Of a stretch of DNA of 64,000 nt, positions 18,910 through 26,565 are shown piece after piece. Position numbers and translations under genes: made by a program. The stretch covers positions 61,984 through 125,983 of the forward strand of contig NZ_BILV01000010.1 of assembly GCF_004000745.1 (NCBI RefSeq), in the 5' to 3' direction. Source of the DNA: Paenibacillus barengoltzii NBRC 101215 (lineage in GTDB: Bacteria; Bacillota; Bacilli; Paenibacillales; Paenibacillaceae). Position 1 is the stretch's first letter, and every line of letters starts with the position of its first letter. Below the pieces are notes generated by a model. The model saw nothing but the letters and a program-made list of their open reading frames with translations. It was not told where the DNA came from and did not search any database.

Positions 18910-18936
18910 CCTTGGTGCAACACCAAGGTTTATGCT
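18906..18936 (+). promoter_or_regulatory. MerR-type promoter/operator with 19-bp spacer
   Basis: -35 TTGACC (18906-18911) and -10 TATGCT (18931-18936) are exactly 19 bp apart, the over-long spacing that MerR regulators untwist to activate transcription. A perfect dyad, ACCTTGGTG (18910-18918) and CACCAAGGT (18921-18929) by position with two to three central bases, fills the spacer. No T-run follows, so it is not a terminator. It drives the flavoprotein gene at 19018. Confidence 0.82.
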
Positions 18937-19017
18937 TCTAGTGTAGCCTTGTTTGTGAACATAAGTGAAAACATTCACAATAACAAGGCAGACTATGCAG
19001 TAAGGGGAGAAGAGGGA

Positions 19018-20961
19018 ATGCGCAACAAACGAGTGAACAAGGTGCTCTTGGTTACGATCTGCATCGTATTGGTTGCGTCGATGTTCGGTTGGGGTTGGCC
19101 ATCTGAGAAGCTGCTAAACAGCTCCTCGACAGCGGTCGCGGCCTCAGCATTTAAGGCGGGGACGTATACCGGGGAGGCCGAGGGCAAAGACGGCGTCATC
19201 AAAGTGCTCGTGACGATGGAGCAAGCGGATCGGATCAAGGACATCAAGATCGTCAGCCAAACCGAAACTGAGGGGCTTGGTGACAGCGCGCTGAGCAAAA
19301 TCAAGGATCAAATCTTGACGAACCAATCGCTGAAGATTGATGCGGTAAGCGGCGCAACTGTATCCAGCGACGCCATGCTGAAAGCGGTAGAGGATGCGGT
19401 TAAAAAAGCAGGCGGCGATGTGAATGCCTTGAAATCGGTTAGCGTCAAGAAGCCTGGCACAGGCAAAACGGAAAAGCTCCAAGCCGACGTCGTCGTCGTT
19501 GGGGCCGGTGCTTCCGGGGTGTCGGCTGCGGTAGCGGCGGCGGACAAAGGCGCAAAAGTGATCATTATCGAAAAGACCAGTATCATTGGCGGTGCCAGCA
19601 ATCTGTCTTGGGCGGGCAAATTCTATAACTCCTCCGCCGCACTTGAGAGCGGTGTCAAGGTGGACGCGGAGAAGGAGATCGCCGATTGGATCGTCAACAA
19701 CCACTGGAGAGTGGATGCAGCGGCTGTGCGCCAATATGTGACGAAATCCGGGGATACGTACGATTGGCTGAAGAACAAAGGGTATGTTACGACGTTCCTG
19801 AACTTCGGTGGAGAGCAGCTGCATGTGCTGCCGGCTTATAATACTCGCGAGCAGACGCTCCGTAAGATGCTGACGGCTTCGGTTGAGAAGAACGGCGGCA
19901 AGGTAATTACAGAAACCACCGGGAAGAAATTGATCACGAACGCTAAAGGAGCGGTGACTGGCGTTATCGCGGAAAAAACGGACGGCACCACGCTGGAAAT
20001 CAGTGCAAAAAGCGTCGTAATCGCAACGGGCGGCTACGCAGGAAACAAGGAAATGGTGAAAGAGGCATTTGGTTTTGAGGGCGTGAATGGCGGACTCGCC
20101 CAAAATATTGGCGAAGGTCTGAAAATGTCCTGGGAAGTTGGAGCGAAGGTACCGGACAACTTTGGCGGACAAATGCTGCACCAAACACTGGCCCGAGGAA
20201 CCAGCAATCTGAAGAAGCAATATTCCTCCTTCGAAGCCAGCTATCCACTCATGCTCAGCTATCTGCCGAACTTGATGAACGTAGGCCCATCGGGAGCTCG
20301 TTTCAGAGATGAGACGGCGACGTTGACGGCAGTAGCGGCAGCGAATACGAGTGCGTTTAACGGGCCTTACCATCTGGTGATCGTATCGCAATCGCAGTTG
20401 AAGGCCTTGGAAGCGAAGGGCATGAACGGCATCAAAGCGCCGAAGCTGCCAGGGCTTCCACCGGAATTTTACGCGGATTTCACCGATCAGTTTAAGCTGG
20501 ATACTCCATGGAAGAACGTGACCGCCGTCTTTGAATCGATGGTGAAGAACGGGGATGGGTATAAAGGCAATACGATTGAGGAATTAGCCAAAAACGCTGG
20601 CATGGACGTCGAGGTGTTTAAGGACGCGTTTAACAAATATACGCAAGCGACCAAAACTGGCGTAGATACAGAGTTTGGCAAATCCAAAGAATACTTGCTG
20701 TCGATGGGTGAGGGTCCTTATTATGCGATCATTGCCGAGATTAACAACCTGGGTTCGGTTGGCGGCTTGCTCGTAAACCCTAAATTCCAAGTGTTGAACG
20801 ACCAACGTGTACCGATCAAAGGACTTTACGCCGTTGGGCTTGAATCTGAAGGTGTGCTGTTTAACGACACTTACGTCGGGAACGGGGTAGGCATTGGCTA
20901 TTCCTTTACTTCCGGACGACTGGGCGGCGAAAGTGCAGCTGCCGGGGCGCTGGGGAAATAA
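19018..20961 (+). CDS. Secreted flavin-dependent reductase (fumarate/urocanate reductase-like)
   Basis: Exported flavoprotein. A Sec-type signal peptide (basic MRNKRVNK, hydrophobic stretch, Ala-rich exit near residue 42) is followed by an FMN-binding domain with SGATVSS, the motif that carries covalently bound FMN. A long FAD-dependent domain begins at VVVVGAGASGVSAAVAAADK and ends with the conserved YVGNGVGIGYSFTSGR. Such two-flavin proteins reduce fumarate, urocanate or related enoates as electron acceptors; the substrate here cannot be told. ATG 19018 is preferred because AGGGGAGAAGAGGGA lies just upstream. 647 aa. Controlled by the preceding MerR-type promoter. Confidence 0.85.
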   Translation: MRNKRVNKVLLVTICIVLVASMFGWGWPSEKLLNSSSTAVAASAFKAGTYTGEAEGKDGVIKVLVTMEQADRIKDIKIVSQTETEGLGDSALSKIKDQILTNQSLKIDAVSGATVSSDAMLKAVEDAVKKAGGDVNALKSVSVKKPGTGKTEKLQADVVVVGAGASGVSAAVAAADKGAKVIIIEKTSIIGGASNLSWAGKFYNSSAALESGVKVDAEKEIADWIVNNHWRVDAAAVRQYVTKSGDTYDWLKNKGYVTTFLNFGGEQLHVLPAYNTREQTLRKMLTASVEKNGGKVITETTGKKLITNAKGAVTGVIAEKTDGTTLEISAKSVVIATGGYAGNKEMVKEAFGFEGVNGGLAQNIGEGLKMSWEVGAKVPDNFGGQMLHQTLARGTSNLKKQYSSFEASYPLMLSYLPNLMNVGPSGARFRDETATLTAVAAANTSAFNGPYHLVIVSQSQLKALEAKGMNGIKAPKLPGLPPEFYADFTDQFKLDTPWKNVTAVFESMVKNGDGYKGNTIEELAKNAGMDVEVFKDAFNKYTQATKTGVDTEFGKSKEYLLSMGEGPYYAIIAEINNLGSVGGLLVNPKFQVLNDQRVPIKGLYAVGLESEGVLFNDTYVGNGVGIGYSFTSGRLGGESAAAGALGK

Positions 20962-20986
20962 TAGCATAAAAGCGAACGGATAACTG

Positions 20987-21038
20987 AAAGGACGGCTTCT
21001 TCTGGAATCTTACAGATTTTCGGAAGGGCTGTCCTTTT
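20987..21038 (+). terminator. Long imperfect terminator hairpin after the flavoprotein gene
   Basis: AAAGGAC (20987-20993) pairs with GTCCTTT (21031-21037); inner bases continue with several wobble pairs. The T-tract is short (four T). Confidence 0.55.
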
Positions 21039-21150
21039 CTGTGTGGGCTTGGTCGGGCATCTCTTTTCCTGTGGCCAAGGGCATGCACCGAATCCCAAGC
21101 TCATATAGTAAAGGGACGGAGTAATTCGACGGGACGGGGGCGGTAGAAGT

Positions 21151-21486
21151 ATGGATAATGTGGTAAGGGCGAGTATGAAAATATCCGATTTTCAGACGAA
21201 GGACGTTATCAATGTTGTGGACGGGAAGCGGCTTGGCCATATCAGCGACCTGGAGCTGGATTTAAGACAGGGTGTCATTGAAGCGATTGTCGTGCCTGTC
21301 GGGGCGAAATTTATGGGGTTGTTTGGCGGCGGGAGCGATCTCATTATCCCATGGAAAAATATCGTGAAGATTGGATCTGACGTTGTATTGGTGAAAATGG
21401 AGGAGCTTCGAGAAACAAGAACCCAGACAAACTACGATACGACGGTGTATATCGACCGAGACGGACGGGCGGAACGACGGAGCTAG
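21151..21486 (+). CDS. ylmC: YlmC/YmxH-family PRC-barrel protein
   Basis: Small beta-barrel (PRC-barrel) protein conserved downstream of sigG in bacilli. The core reads KDVINVVDGKRLGHISDLEL, then VVPVGAKFMGLFGGG and LIIPWKNIVKIGSDVVLV. Biochemical role unknown; its co-conservation with sporulation sigma genes suggests a sporulation-linked function. ATG 21151 has a weak GGGGGCGG site; ATG 21175 (MKISDFQ) aligns better with homologue starts. The 3' end leads into the dispersed repeat element. Confidence 0.8.
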   Translation: MDNVVRASMKISDFQTKDVINVVDGKRLGHISDLELDLRQGVIEAIVVPVGAKFMGLFGGGSDLIIPWKNIVKIGSDVVLVKMEELRETRTQTNYDTTVYIDRDGRAERRS

Positions 21487-21547
21487 ATTCCGCAAGCGGT
21501 ATTGTGGCGATTTATGGTAGACTTGAAGTAATTCCAATATTGAACTT

Positions 21548-21731
21548 TAACGGACCTCAAAGACGTTATTCTGGTGAATACGGCTGAGAAACTAGATGAG
21601 ACGGACCTCACAGACCTTATTCGACTAAACGGGGCACAAATTGCTGCAAGATCAAGCTGATAGAGGTTTCCCAGTCCGTTAGATCTTTGTTTGACGCTTT
21701 TTCTGGCAAATAAGGTCGTTTAGGTCCGTTA
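21548..21731. repeat. Dispersed double-inverted element, copy A1 (184 bp)
   Basis: Intergenic element between ylmC and pgeF. A unit of the form TAACGGACC...GACSTTATT occurs at 21548 and, diverged, near 21599. Its inverse (AATAAGGTC...GGTCCGTTA) occurs ending at 21731 and, partly, at 21681. Direct units are 51 bp apart and inverted ends 50 bp apart, so outer arms pair with outer and inner with inner. Outer arms match at 22 of 25 positions. Copy A2 at 46058 has the same sequence family and geometry. Confidence 0.8.
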
Positions 21732-21755
21732 AATTTAATTACCTTAAGGAGATGG

Positions 21756-22595
21756 ATGATGGAACCGTTTGTAAGGAATGCTAAGAACCAACAACCGGAA
21801 CGGTTCGAGCTGGCTCCTTGGGCCAATGTTATTCCGGGAATCAGCGCCGGATTTACCGGACGGTCTGGCGGAGTCAGCGAACCGCCGTATGATAGCTTGA
21901 ATCTGGCTCTTCACGTAGGCGACGACCCTCAGCACGTGCTTGAGAACCGACGCCGGTTAGCGAAAGCGTTGGGGTTTGCCTCCGATGCATGGACTTGCGG
22001 GGAGCAGGTTCACGGCAACGCCGTCGCCGTGGTCCGTGCCGAGGATCGCGGCAAAGGGTTCCTGGACCGCAGCGGCGCTTTTCAGGAGACGGACGGACTG
22101 GTGACCAACGTATCGGGGGTGCTGCTCACCTCGTTTTATGCCGATTGTGTTCCTCTTTATTTTGCTGACCCGGTGAGAGGTGTCGTAGGCTTGGCCCACG
22201 CTGGGTGGAAAGGCAGCGTCCGTCTGATCGCTGCAGAAATGATTCACACGATGGAACGCGAGTTCGGCAGCCAGCGGAGCGAGATCCGCACGGCGATTGG
22301 CCCCAGCATTGGGGAATGCTGCTATGAGGTGGACGAAGTGGTGATGGAGAAGGTTCGTGAGGCGCTGCCGGGTGAAGAGCCGCATTTTGCTTCCGCATCT
22401 CCCCGTGCAGGAAAAACAATGCTGAACTTGAAAGAAATGAATCGAATCATTATGATTAAAGCAGGAATATTGCCGACTCATATCGAATGTACAACGTGGT
22501 GTACAAGCTGTCATCCGGAGTATTTTTACTCCTACCGGGCGCAGAATGGCGTTACAGGGAGAATGGCAAGCTGGATTGGCATAAAAGAGAGGTGA
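21756..22595 (+). CDS. pgeF: Laccase-domain purine nucleosidase-like protein PgeF/YlmD
   Basis: Polyphenol-oxidase (DUF152/laccase) family protein. Members have been linked to purine nucleoside phosphorolysis and to editing of mis-incorporated L-Ser in UDP-MurNAc (PgeF). Conserved metal-ligand motifs: GEQVHGNAV, FYADCVPLYF, GLAHAGWKGSV and GPSIGECCYEV, with TWCTSCHPEYFYSYRAQNGVTGRM at the end. The start is one of two ATGs (21756 or 21759) after TAAGGAGA. 279 aa. Its stop nearly overlaps the yggS ribosome binding site. Confidence 0.9.
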   Translation: MMEPFVRNAKNQQPERFELAPWANVIPGISAGFTGRSGGVSEPPYDSLNLALHVGDDPQHVLENRRRLAKALGFASDAWTCGEQVHGNAVAVVRAEDRGKGFLDRSGAFQETDGLVTNVSGVLLTSFYADCVPLYFADPVRGVVGLAHAGWKGSVRLIAAEMIHTMEREFGSQRSEIRTAIGPSIGECCYEVDEVVMEKVREALPGEEPHFASASPRAGKTMLNLKEMNRIIMIKAGILPTHIECTTWCTSCHPEYFYSYRAQNGVTGRMASWIGIKER

Positions 22596-22603
22596 TCCTT
22601 CCC

Positions 22604-23296
22604 GTGTCGCTGAAGGAACGGATACAGCACGTGGAAGAGCGGATTAAGGCAGCCTGCGAGCGAAGCGGCAGAAAGCGCGAGGAGGTCCATGTCGTCGCCG
22701 TAACTAAATATGTATCGGTTGAAGCTACGCGCGAAGTGCTGGACGCAGGAATCGTGCATATCGGTGAGAATCGCCCGCAAATCGCCGTTCCGAAATGGGA
22801 AGCGCTCGAAGGGCAAGGGACCTGGCATTTTATCGGCCATCTGCAGAGCAATAAGGTCAAGGACGTCATTGGGAAATTTCAATATATTCATTCGTTGGAC
22901 CGGCTGTCGCTGGCCCGTGAACTGGAGAAACGAGCCTCAGCGATGGGAACGAGCGTTACTGCATTTTTGCAGGTGAACGTCTCCGGCGAGGCGTCCAAGC
23001 AAGGGATTGAGCCTGAGCAAGCTGCTGATTTTTTGAAGGAAATCGCAGATTTGAAGCATGTTCGCGTGGTGGGGCTCATGACGATGGCTCCCATCGAGGA
23101 AGATGCCGAGCGGACAAGACCGGTTTTCCGCAAACTGCGGGAGCTGCGCGATCAACTGAACGCTCAAGCTGTAACGGCGGAGCCGTTGACAGAATTGTCG
23201 ATGGGCATGTCGGGAGATTTTGAAGTGGCGATTGAGGAAGGGGCGACATGGGTTCGCCTCGGAACGCTGTTAGTGGGGAAAGGGGAATTGTCGTAA
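22604..23296 (+). CDS. ylmE: PLP homeostasis protein YggS/YlmE
   Basis: Single-domain TIM-barrel, PLP-binding protein that buffers pyridoxal phosphate. Family motifs: AVTKYVS with the PLP lysine, HIGENR, WHFIGHLQSNK, LQVNVSGEASKQG and LSMGMSGDFEVAIEEGATWVRLG. GTG 22604 aligns with the start of homologues and lies behind AGAGGTGATCC; GTG 22592, overlapping the pgeF stop, is an alternative. 230 aa. Overlaps the sepF start by one base. Confidence 0.9.
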   Translation: MSLKERIQHVEERIKAACERSGRKREEVHVVAVTKYVSVEATREVLDAGIVHIGENRPQIAVPKWEALEGQGTWHFIGHLQSNKVKDVIGKFQYIHSLDRLSLARELEKRASAMGTSVTAFLQVNVSGEASKQGIEPEQAADFLKEIADLKHVRVVGLMTMAPIEEDAERTRPVFRKLRELRDQLNAQAVTAEPLTELSMGMSGDFEVAIEEGATWVRLGTLLVGKGELS

Positions 23297-23745
23297 TGGG
23301 AGTAATGAACCGGTTCATGAACTTTCTGGGCTTACAGGAAGAAGAAGAGATTGTGGAGCGCGAACGGTTTTCTGGTCAAGAAGACGCAGAAATTGAAACC
23401 CCAAGCTTTGAATCCCGTAGAAATCAGAGAGGAAGCAACGTGGTCAGTATTCACTCCCAGAAGAATGTCAAGGTCATCCTCTATGAACCTCGCTCCTATG
23501 AAGAAGCGCAGGAAATCGCTGACCATCTTCGTTCCCATCGATCGGTCGTCGTTAATTTGCAGCGGGTCCGCAATGATCAAGCCATGCGCATTATTGATTT
23601 CTTAAGCGGAACGATTTATGCGCTTAGCGGAAGCATCTCCAAAATTGGATCGAATATTTTTCTTTGCACACCGGATACCGTTGAAATTCAGGGATCGATT
23701 ACAGAGATTTTAACGGAGGATTCCGATTATAACAGAATGAGGTGA
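23296..23745 (+). CDS. sepF: Cell division protein SepF
   Basis: Membrane-associated FtsZ-bundling protein. An amphipathic N-terminal helix (MGVMNRFMNFLGL) is followed by an acidic linker and the C-terminal SepF/DUF552 domain with ADHLRSHRSVVVNLQRV and a final FLCTPDTVEI region. 149 aa. ATG 23296 overlaps the ylmE stop by one base and follows AGGGGAA. It would act on the FtsZ and beside the FtsA encoded at 12.7-15.1 kb. Confidence 0.93.
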   Translation: MGVMNRFMNFLGLQEEEEIVERERFSGQEDAEIETPSFESRRNQRGSNVVSIHSQKNVKVILYEPRSYEEAQEIADHLRSHRSVVVNLQRVRNDQAMRIIDFLSGTIYALSGSISKIGSNIFLCTPDTVEIQGSITEILTEDSDYNRMR

Positions 23746-23752
23746 TGACAGC

Positions 23753-24028
23753 TTGGTAGGTTATATCGATTCCATTGTATGGCTGCTATACAATATTTAT
23801 TTTTATATGATCCTGGTTTACATTCTGATGTCATGGGTACCTAACGCCCGCGACAGCTTTATTGGCGAACTGCTGGGCAAGCTCGTTGAGCCCTATTTGG
23901 CTCCCTTCCGGCGGTTTATTCCACCGATCATGGGGATGATCGACATCTCGCCGATTATTGCCTTGTTTGTGCTCCGATTGGCTGTCTTCGGATTAATTAG
24001 TGTTCTCCACTATATCTTTGGGTACTAA
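23753..24028 (+). CDS. ylmG: YggT-family membrane protein YlmG
   Basis: Small integral membrane protein of 91 aa with two hydrophobic regions typical of YggT. Conserved VYILMSWVPNARDS and EPYLAPFRRFIPP link the two. TTG start at 23753, 7 bp after GAGGTGAT, which itself overlaps the sepF stop. Exact function unresolved in the family; linked genetically to division and chromosome or plastid nucleoid distribution. Confidence 0.88.
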   Translation: MVGYIDSIVWLLYNIYFYMILVYILMSWVPNARDSFIGELLGKLVEPYLAPFRRFIPPIMGMIDISPIIALFVLRLAVFGLISVLHYIFGY

Positions 24029-24813
24029 TGATGAAAGCCGATATTTATGAGCATTTTAAACCGGAGGAACGGCCGTTTGTCGACCGTGCCTGGGAATGGG
24101 TCGTGAATGCCGGGGATTATCATGAGGTCAAGCTTAGCGACTTCCTGGATCCGCGGCAATGTTACATTCTGGAGACCCTGGCGAATCGCCATCCCGATGT
24201 GCAAATTCGGCTGGACGGCGGTTATGAAGGCGCGGAACGACGGCGGGCACTGATTGCTCCGGATTACCGGGATCTCAGCCAAGAGCCGATGGGACTGAAA
24301 GTGCTCGAAATCACCTCAGGAGACCAGAAATTTCTCGCCCTTCAGCATGGCGATTATTTAGGGGCGATATTGGGGCTCGGACTCAAACGCGATATAATCG
24401 GCGACATTCATGTTCGTGAGGACGGATGTCACGTCATTGTTGCGGAAGAGATTGTACCGTTTCTGCAAATGAACCTCCATCAAGTGCATCGCGTGAATGT
24501 CATGACCGATGTACTGAACCTAGGCGAGCTGAGGACGATGGAGAAAGAACTGGAACCGATGGAGCTGACAGTGGCTTCATTGCGCTTGGATGGGATTGTT
24601 AGCGATGTATTTCGCTTAAGCCGTAACAAAGTGCTGATTCCAATCAAAGCCGGCCGTTGCCGAGTAAATTGGAGAACGGAGGAGGACCCCTCCACACCGT
24701 TGAAGGTTGGCGATGTCGTAGCACTGCAGGGCTTTGGGCGATTTAAGGTGCTGGAAGCAGGCGGTTTGACTAAGAAAGGCAGACATCGTGTCAAAATCGG
24801 TAAATTTGTATAA
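24028..24813 (+). CDS. ylmH: S4-domain RNA-binding protein YlmH
   Basis: RNA-binding protein with a C-terminal S4 domain (ASLRLDGIVSDVFRLSRNKVLIPIKAGRCRVN by segments, ending KKGRHRVKIGKF). The family binds stalled 50S subunits and helps ribosome-associated quality control in B. subtilis. 261 aa. ATG 24028 shares one base with the ylmG stop; ATG 24031 is also possible. Followed by a 181-bp leader-like gap before divIVA. Confidence 0.88.
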   Translation: MMKADIYEHFKPEERPFVDRAWEWVVNAGDYHEVKLSDFLDPRQCYILETLANRHPDVQIRLDGGYEGAERRRALIAPDYRDLSQEPMGLKVLEITSGDQKFLALQHGDYLGAILGLGLKRDIIGDIHVREDGCHVIVAEEIVPFLQMNLHQVHRVNVMTDVLNLGELRTMEKELEPMELTVASLRLDGIVSDVFRLSRNKVLIPIKAGRCRVNWRTEEDPSTPLKVGDVVALQGFGRFKVLEAGGLTKKGRHRVKIGKFV

Positions 24814-24850
24814 GGCGTTTTGCAGGAGATGGTGGATTCTTGTCGAATAT

Positions 24851-24954
24851 GATAGTTCGAACTGGTTCTTGAATGTATCTCGTGATTGAATTGAACCCAT
24901 CTTCCCGCTGGGGTGCGAGTTCAACAACGGGACAATTCACCTGATGGAACTATC
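24851..24954 (+). promoter_or_regulatory. Possible structured leader between ylmH and divIVA
   Basis: GATAGTTC (24851-24858) can pair with GAACTATC (24947-24954), enclosing two competing inner pairings. GAATTG (24888-24893) can pair with CAATTC (24933-24938). Alternatively TTGAAC (24891-24896) can pair with GTTCAA (24919-24924). The mutually exclusive helices resemble an attenuator or riboswitch-like layout. No T-box motif and no clear sigma-A promoter was found. Confidence 0.4.
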
Positions 24955-24994
24955 GCTTCACGGGGAGTTTCGAAATTTCTAGGAGGTGAGGATC

Positions 24995-25501
24995 ATGCCA
25001 TTGACGCCGCTGGATATACATAACAAAGAGTTTTCCAGACGATTGCGCGGTTATGACGAAGATGAAGTGAATGAGTTTCTCGACCAAGTCATTAAAGACT
25101 ATGAGATCGTGATCCGGGAGAACAAGGAGCTTCATAACCAACTGTTGGCTCTGCAAGAGAAACTGGATCATTTCGCAAATATTGAGGAAACTCTTAGCAA
25201 GACCATTATCGTTGCACAGGAAGCGGCCGATGAAGTGAAGAACAATGCGAAGAAGGAAGCTCAGTTGATCGTGAAAGAGGCGGAGAAGAACGCCGATCGG
25301 ATCGTCAACGAATCGCTGGCCAAATCGCGCAAAATCGCGATGGAAGTGGAAGAGCTCAAGAAGCAGGCTTCCATTTACCGCGCTCGCTTCCGTACGCTGG
25401 TGGAAGCCCAGTTGGATCTACTTAGCAGTGAAACCTGGGATTCGCTGGAGAGCCGCGAACGTGCCCCTGAGAAAGGTCAAGAAGTGCAGGAACTGTATTA
25501 A
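24995..25501 (+). CDS. divIVA: Cell-pole/division protein DivIVA
   Basis: Curvature-sensing coiled-coil protein at division sites and poles. The N-terminal lipid-binding segment MPLTPLDIHNKEFSRRLRGY is followed by DEDEVNEFLDQV and long heptad-type coiled coil (about residues 25-145). ATG 24995 directly follows AGGAGGTGAGGATC. 168 aa. Ends at a bidirectional terminator shared with the convergent AraC gene. Confidence 0.95.
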   Translation: MPLTPLDIHNKEFSRRLRGYDEDEVNEFLDQVIKDYEIVIRENKELHNQLLALQEKLDHFANIEETLSKTIIVAQEAADEVKNNAKKEAQLIVKEAEKNADRIVNESLAKSRKIAMEVEELKKQASIYRARFRTLVEAQLDLLSSETWDSLESRERAPEKGQEVQELY

Positions 25502-25509
25502 TCAAAAGC

Positions 25510-25556
25510 AAACGCCATTTGGCTTCTACGAGGGAGTGCCAAATGGCGTTTTTTTA
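25510..25556. terminator. Bidirectional terminator between divIVA and araC-type gene
   Basis: Perfect 14-bp arms: AAACGCCATTTGGC (25510-25523) and GCCAAATGGCGTTT (25538-25551). A T-run follows on the plus strand and an A-rich stretch on the other side. The minus-strand AraC stop codon lies at its right edge. Confidence 0.92.
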
Positions 25557-26468
25557 TTTGTGTTCAAGCGGTCGATCCAGGCTGGCTTGCCGTCGGTATT
25601 CGGTAGGGGAGACACCGGTCGATTGCTTAAAGAGGGACAGAAAATGCTTCTTATCTGCGTAACCCACACTCCGCATAATCTCTATCACCGAAAGGCGGGT
25701 GGAGGCCAGCAGCTCGCGGCTTCTCTCCATTCTTTTGTTCCGGACGTATTCGTGAAAGGTACAGCCGGCATACTGCTGGAACAAGCGACGGAAGTGACGT
25801 TCGCTCAGATGAGTTGCAGCAGCAAAACTCTGCGCGGATAATTGCATTGCATAGTCTTTATCGATCCGGCGCAGGACTTCTTCCATGAACCGATTTTCCG
25901 GCTCTGCGGCAGAGTTGGACTGGAGGCGCTCCAGATGACGTTCCAGCATGACGGCCAGCTCAATAAATCGGCTGTACAGTTGAAGGAGATACCCCGGCTT
26001 TCGTTCGGTAAACTCACGGTAGGCAGCGCGAAACCAAATACTCCACGGACTGCCTCCCTCCCTCAAGTGCAGCCACCCCGGAGAGGAGGCCCTAGTTCCC
26101 TCGAACAAATACGGTCTGGAGCGGCTTAACTCGTGAAAGCCGGGCAGGTGTTCCAGGCATGCGAGCAGCTTGCTCGGCTCAAATAAACAGTTGTAAACGA
26201 TTAGCGGATGACGAGATCCCGCATGTCCGGGGCGAAACACATGTCTCGTTCCGGCGGGGAGCAGAAATACATCGTTTTTGGTGACGCGCACAACCTCCTC
26301 ATCGATGAAATGAAACCCTTCACCTTCATCCACGAGCACAATTTCCACGAAACGATGGCTATGCATCTGCAAATCAAAGGTCTCTTCGACCCGGTTAAAG
26401 TAAAAAGGTAAGGAGTCCGTAAAAAAATCAGCCCCGTCCAGTACCTTCTCCCCTCGGTATAAAGACAA
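25554..26468 (-). CDS. AraC-family transcriptional regulator
   Basis: An N-terminal cupin-like sensor domain (MHSHRFVEIVLVDEGEG, LLPAGTRHVFRPG) and a C-terminal pair of helix-turn-helix motifs (SAQSFAAATHLSERHFRRLFQ and IMRSVGYADKKHFLSLFKQ, ending TGVSPTEYRRQ). Such proteins usually sense sugars and activate glycan-use genes. The start is TTG 26468, 8 bp after GGAGGGATCACCG. It lies just downstream of a GH78 gene on the same strand and has its own strong promoter; it probably controls that enzyme. Confidence 0.9.
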   Translation of the reverse strand: MSLYRGEKVLDGADFFTDSLPFYFNRVEETFDLQMHSHRFVEIVLVDEGEGFHFIDEEVVRVTKNDVFLLPAGTRHVFRPGHAGSRHPLIVYNCLFEPSKLLACLEHLPGFHELSRSRPYLFEGTRASSPGWLHLREGGSPWSIWFRAAYREFTERKPGYLLQLYSRFIELAVMLERHLERLQSNSAAEPENRFMEEVLRRIDKDYAMQLSAQSFAAATHLSERHFRRLFQQYAGCTFHEYVRNKRMERSRELLASTRLSVIEIMRSVGYADKKHFLSLFKQSTGVSPTEYRRQASLDRPLEHK

Positions 26469-26499
26469 CGGTGATCCCTCCTACGCTGCGGTTGCCCCT

Positions 26500-26528
26500 A
26501 TTATAGTGTCAGCTCCGGCAAGGGTCAA
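26500..26528 (-). promoter_or_regulatory. Sigma-A promoter of the AraC-type regulator
   Basis: On the minus strand TTGACC (26523-26528) and TATAAT (26500-26505) are separated by 17 bp, a near-consensus promoter in the 97-bp gap between the GH78 gene and the regulator. Confidence 0.75.
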
Positions 26529-26565
26529 TTTGAAATCGGCTAAGCCCATGACAAATACAACATGC

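Noticed and set aside
18910..18930. Palindrome after the MerR gene as an intrinsic terminator
   Set aside because: No T-run follows, and it lies exactly in a 19-bp spacer between good -35 and -10 hexamers, so an operator fits better.
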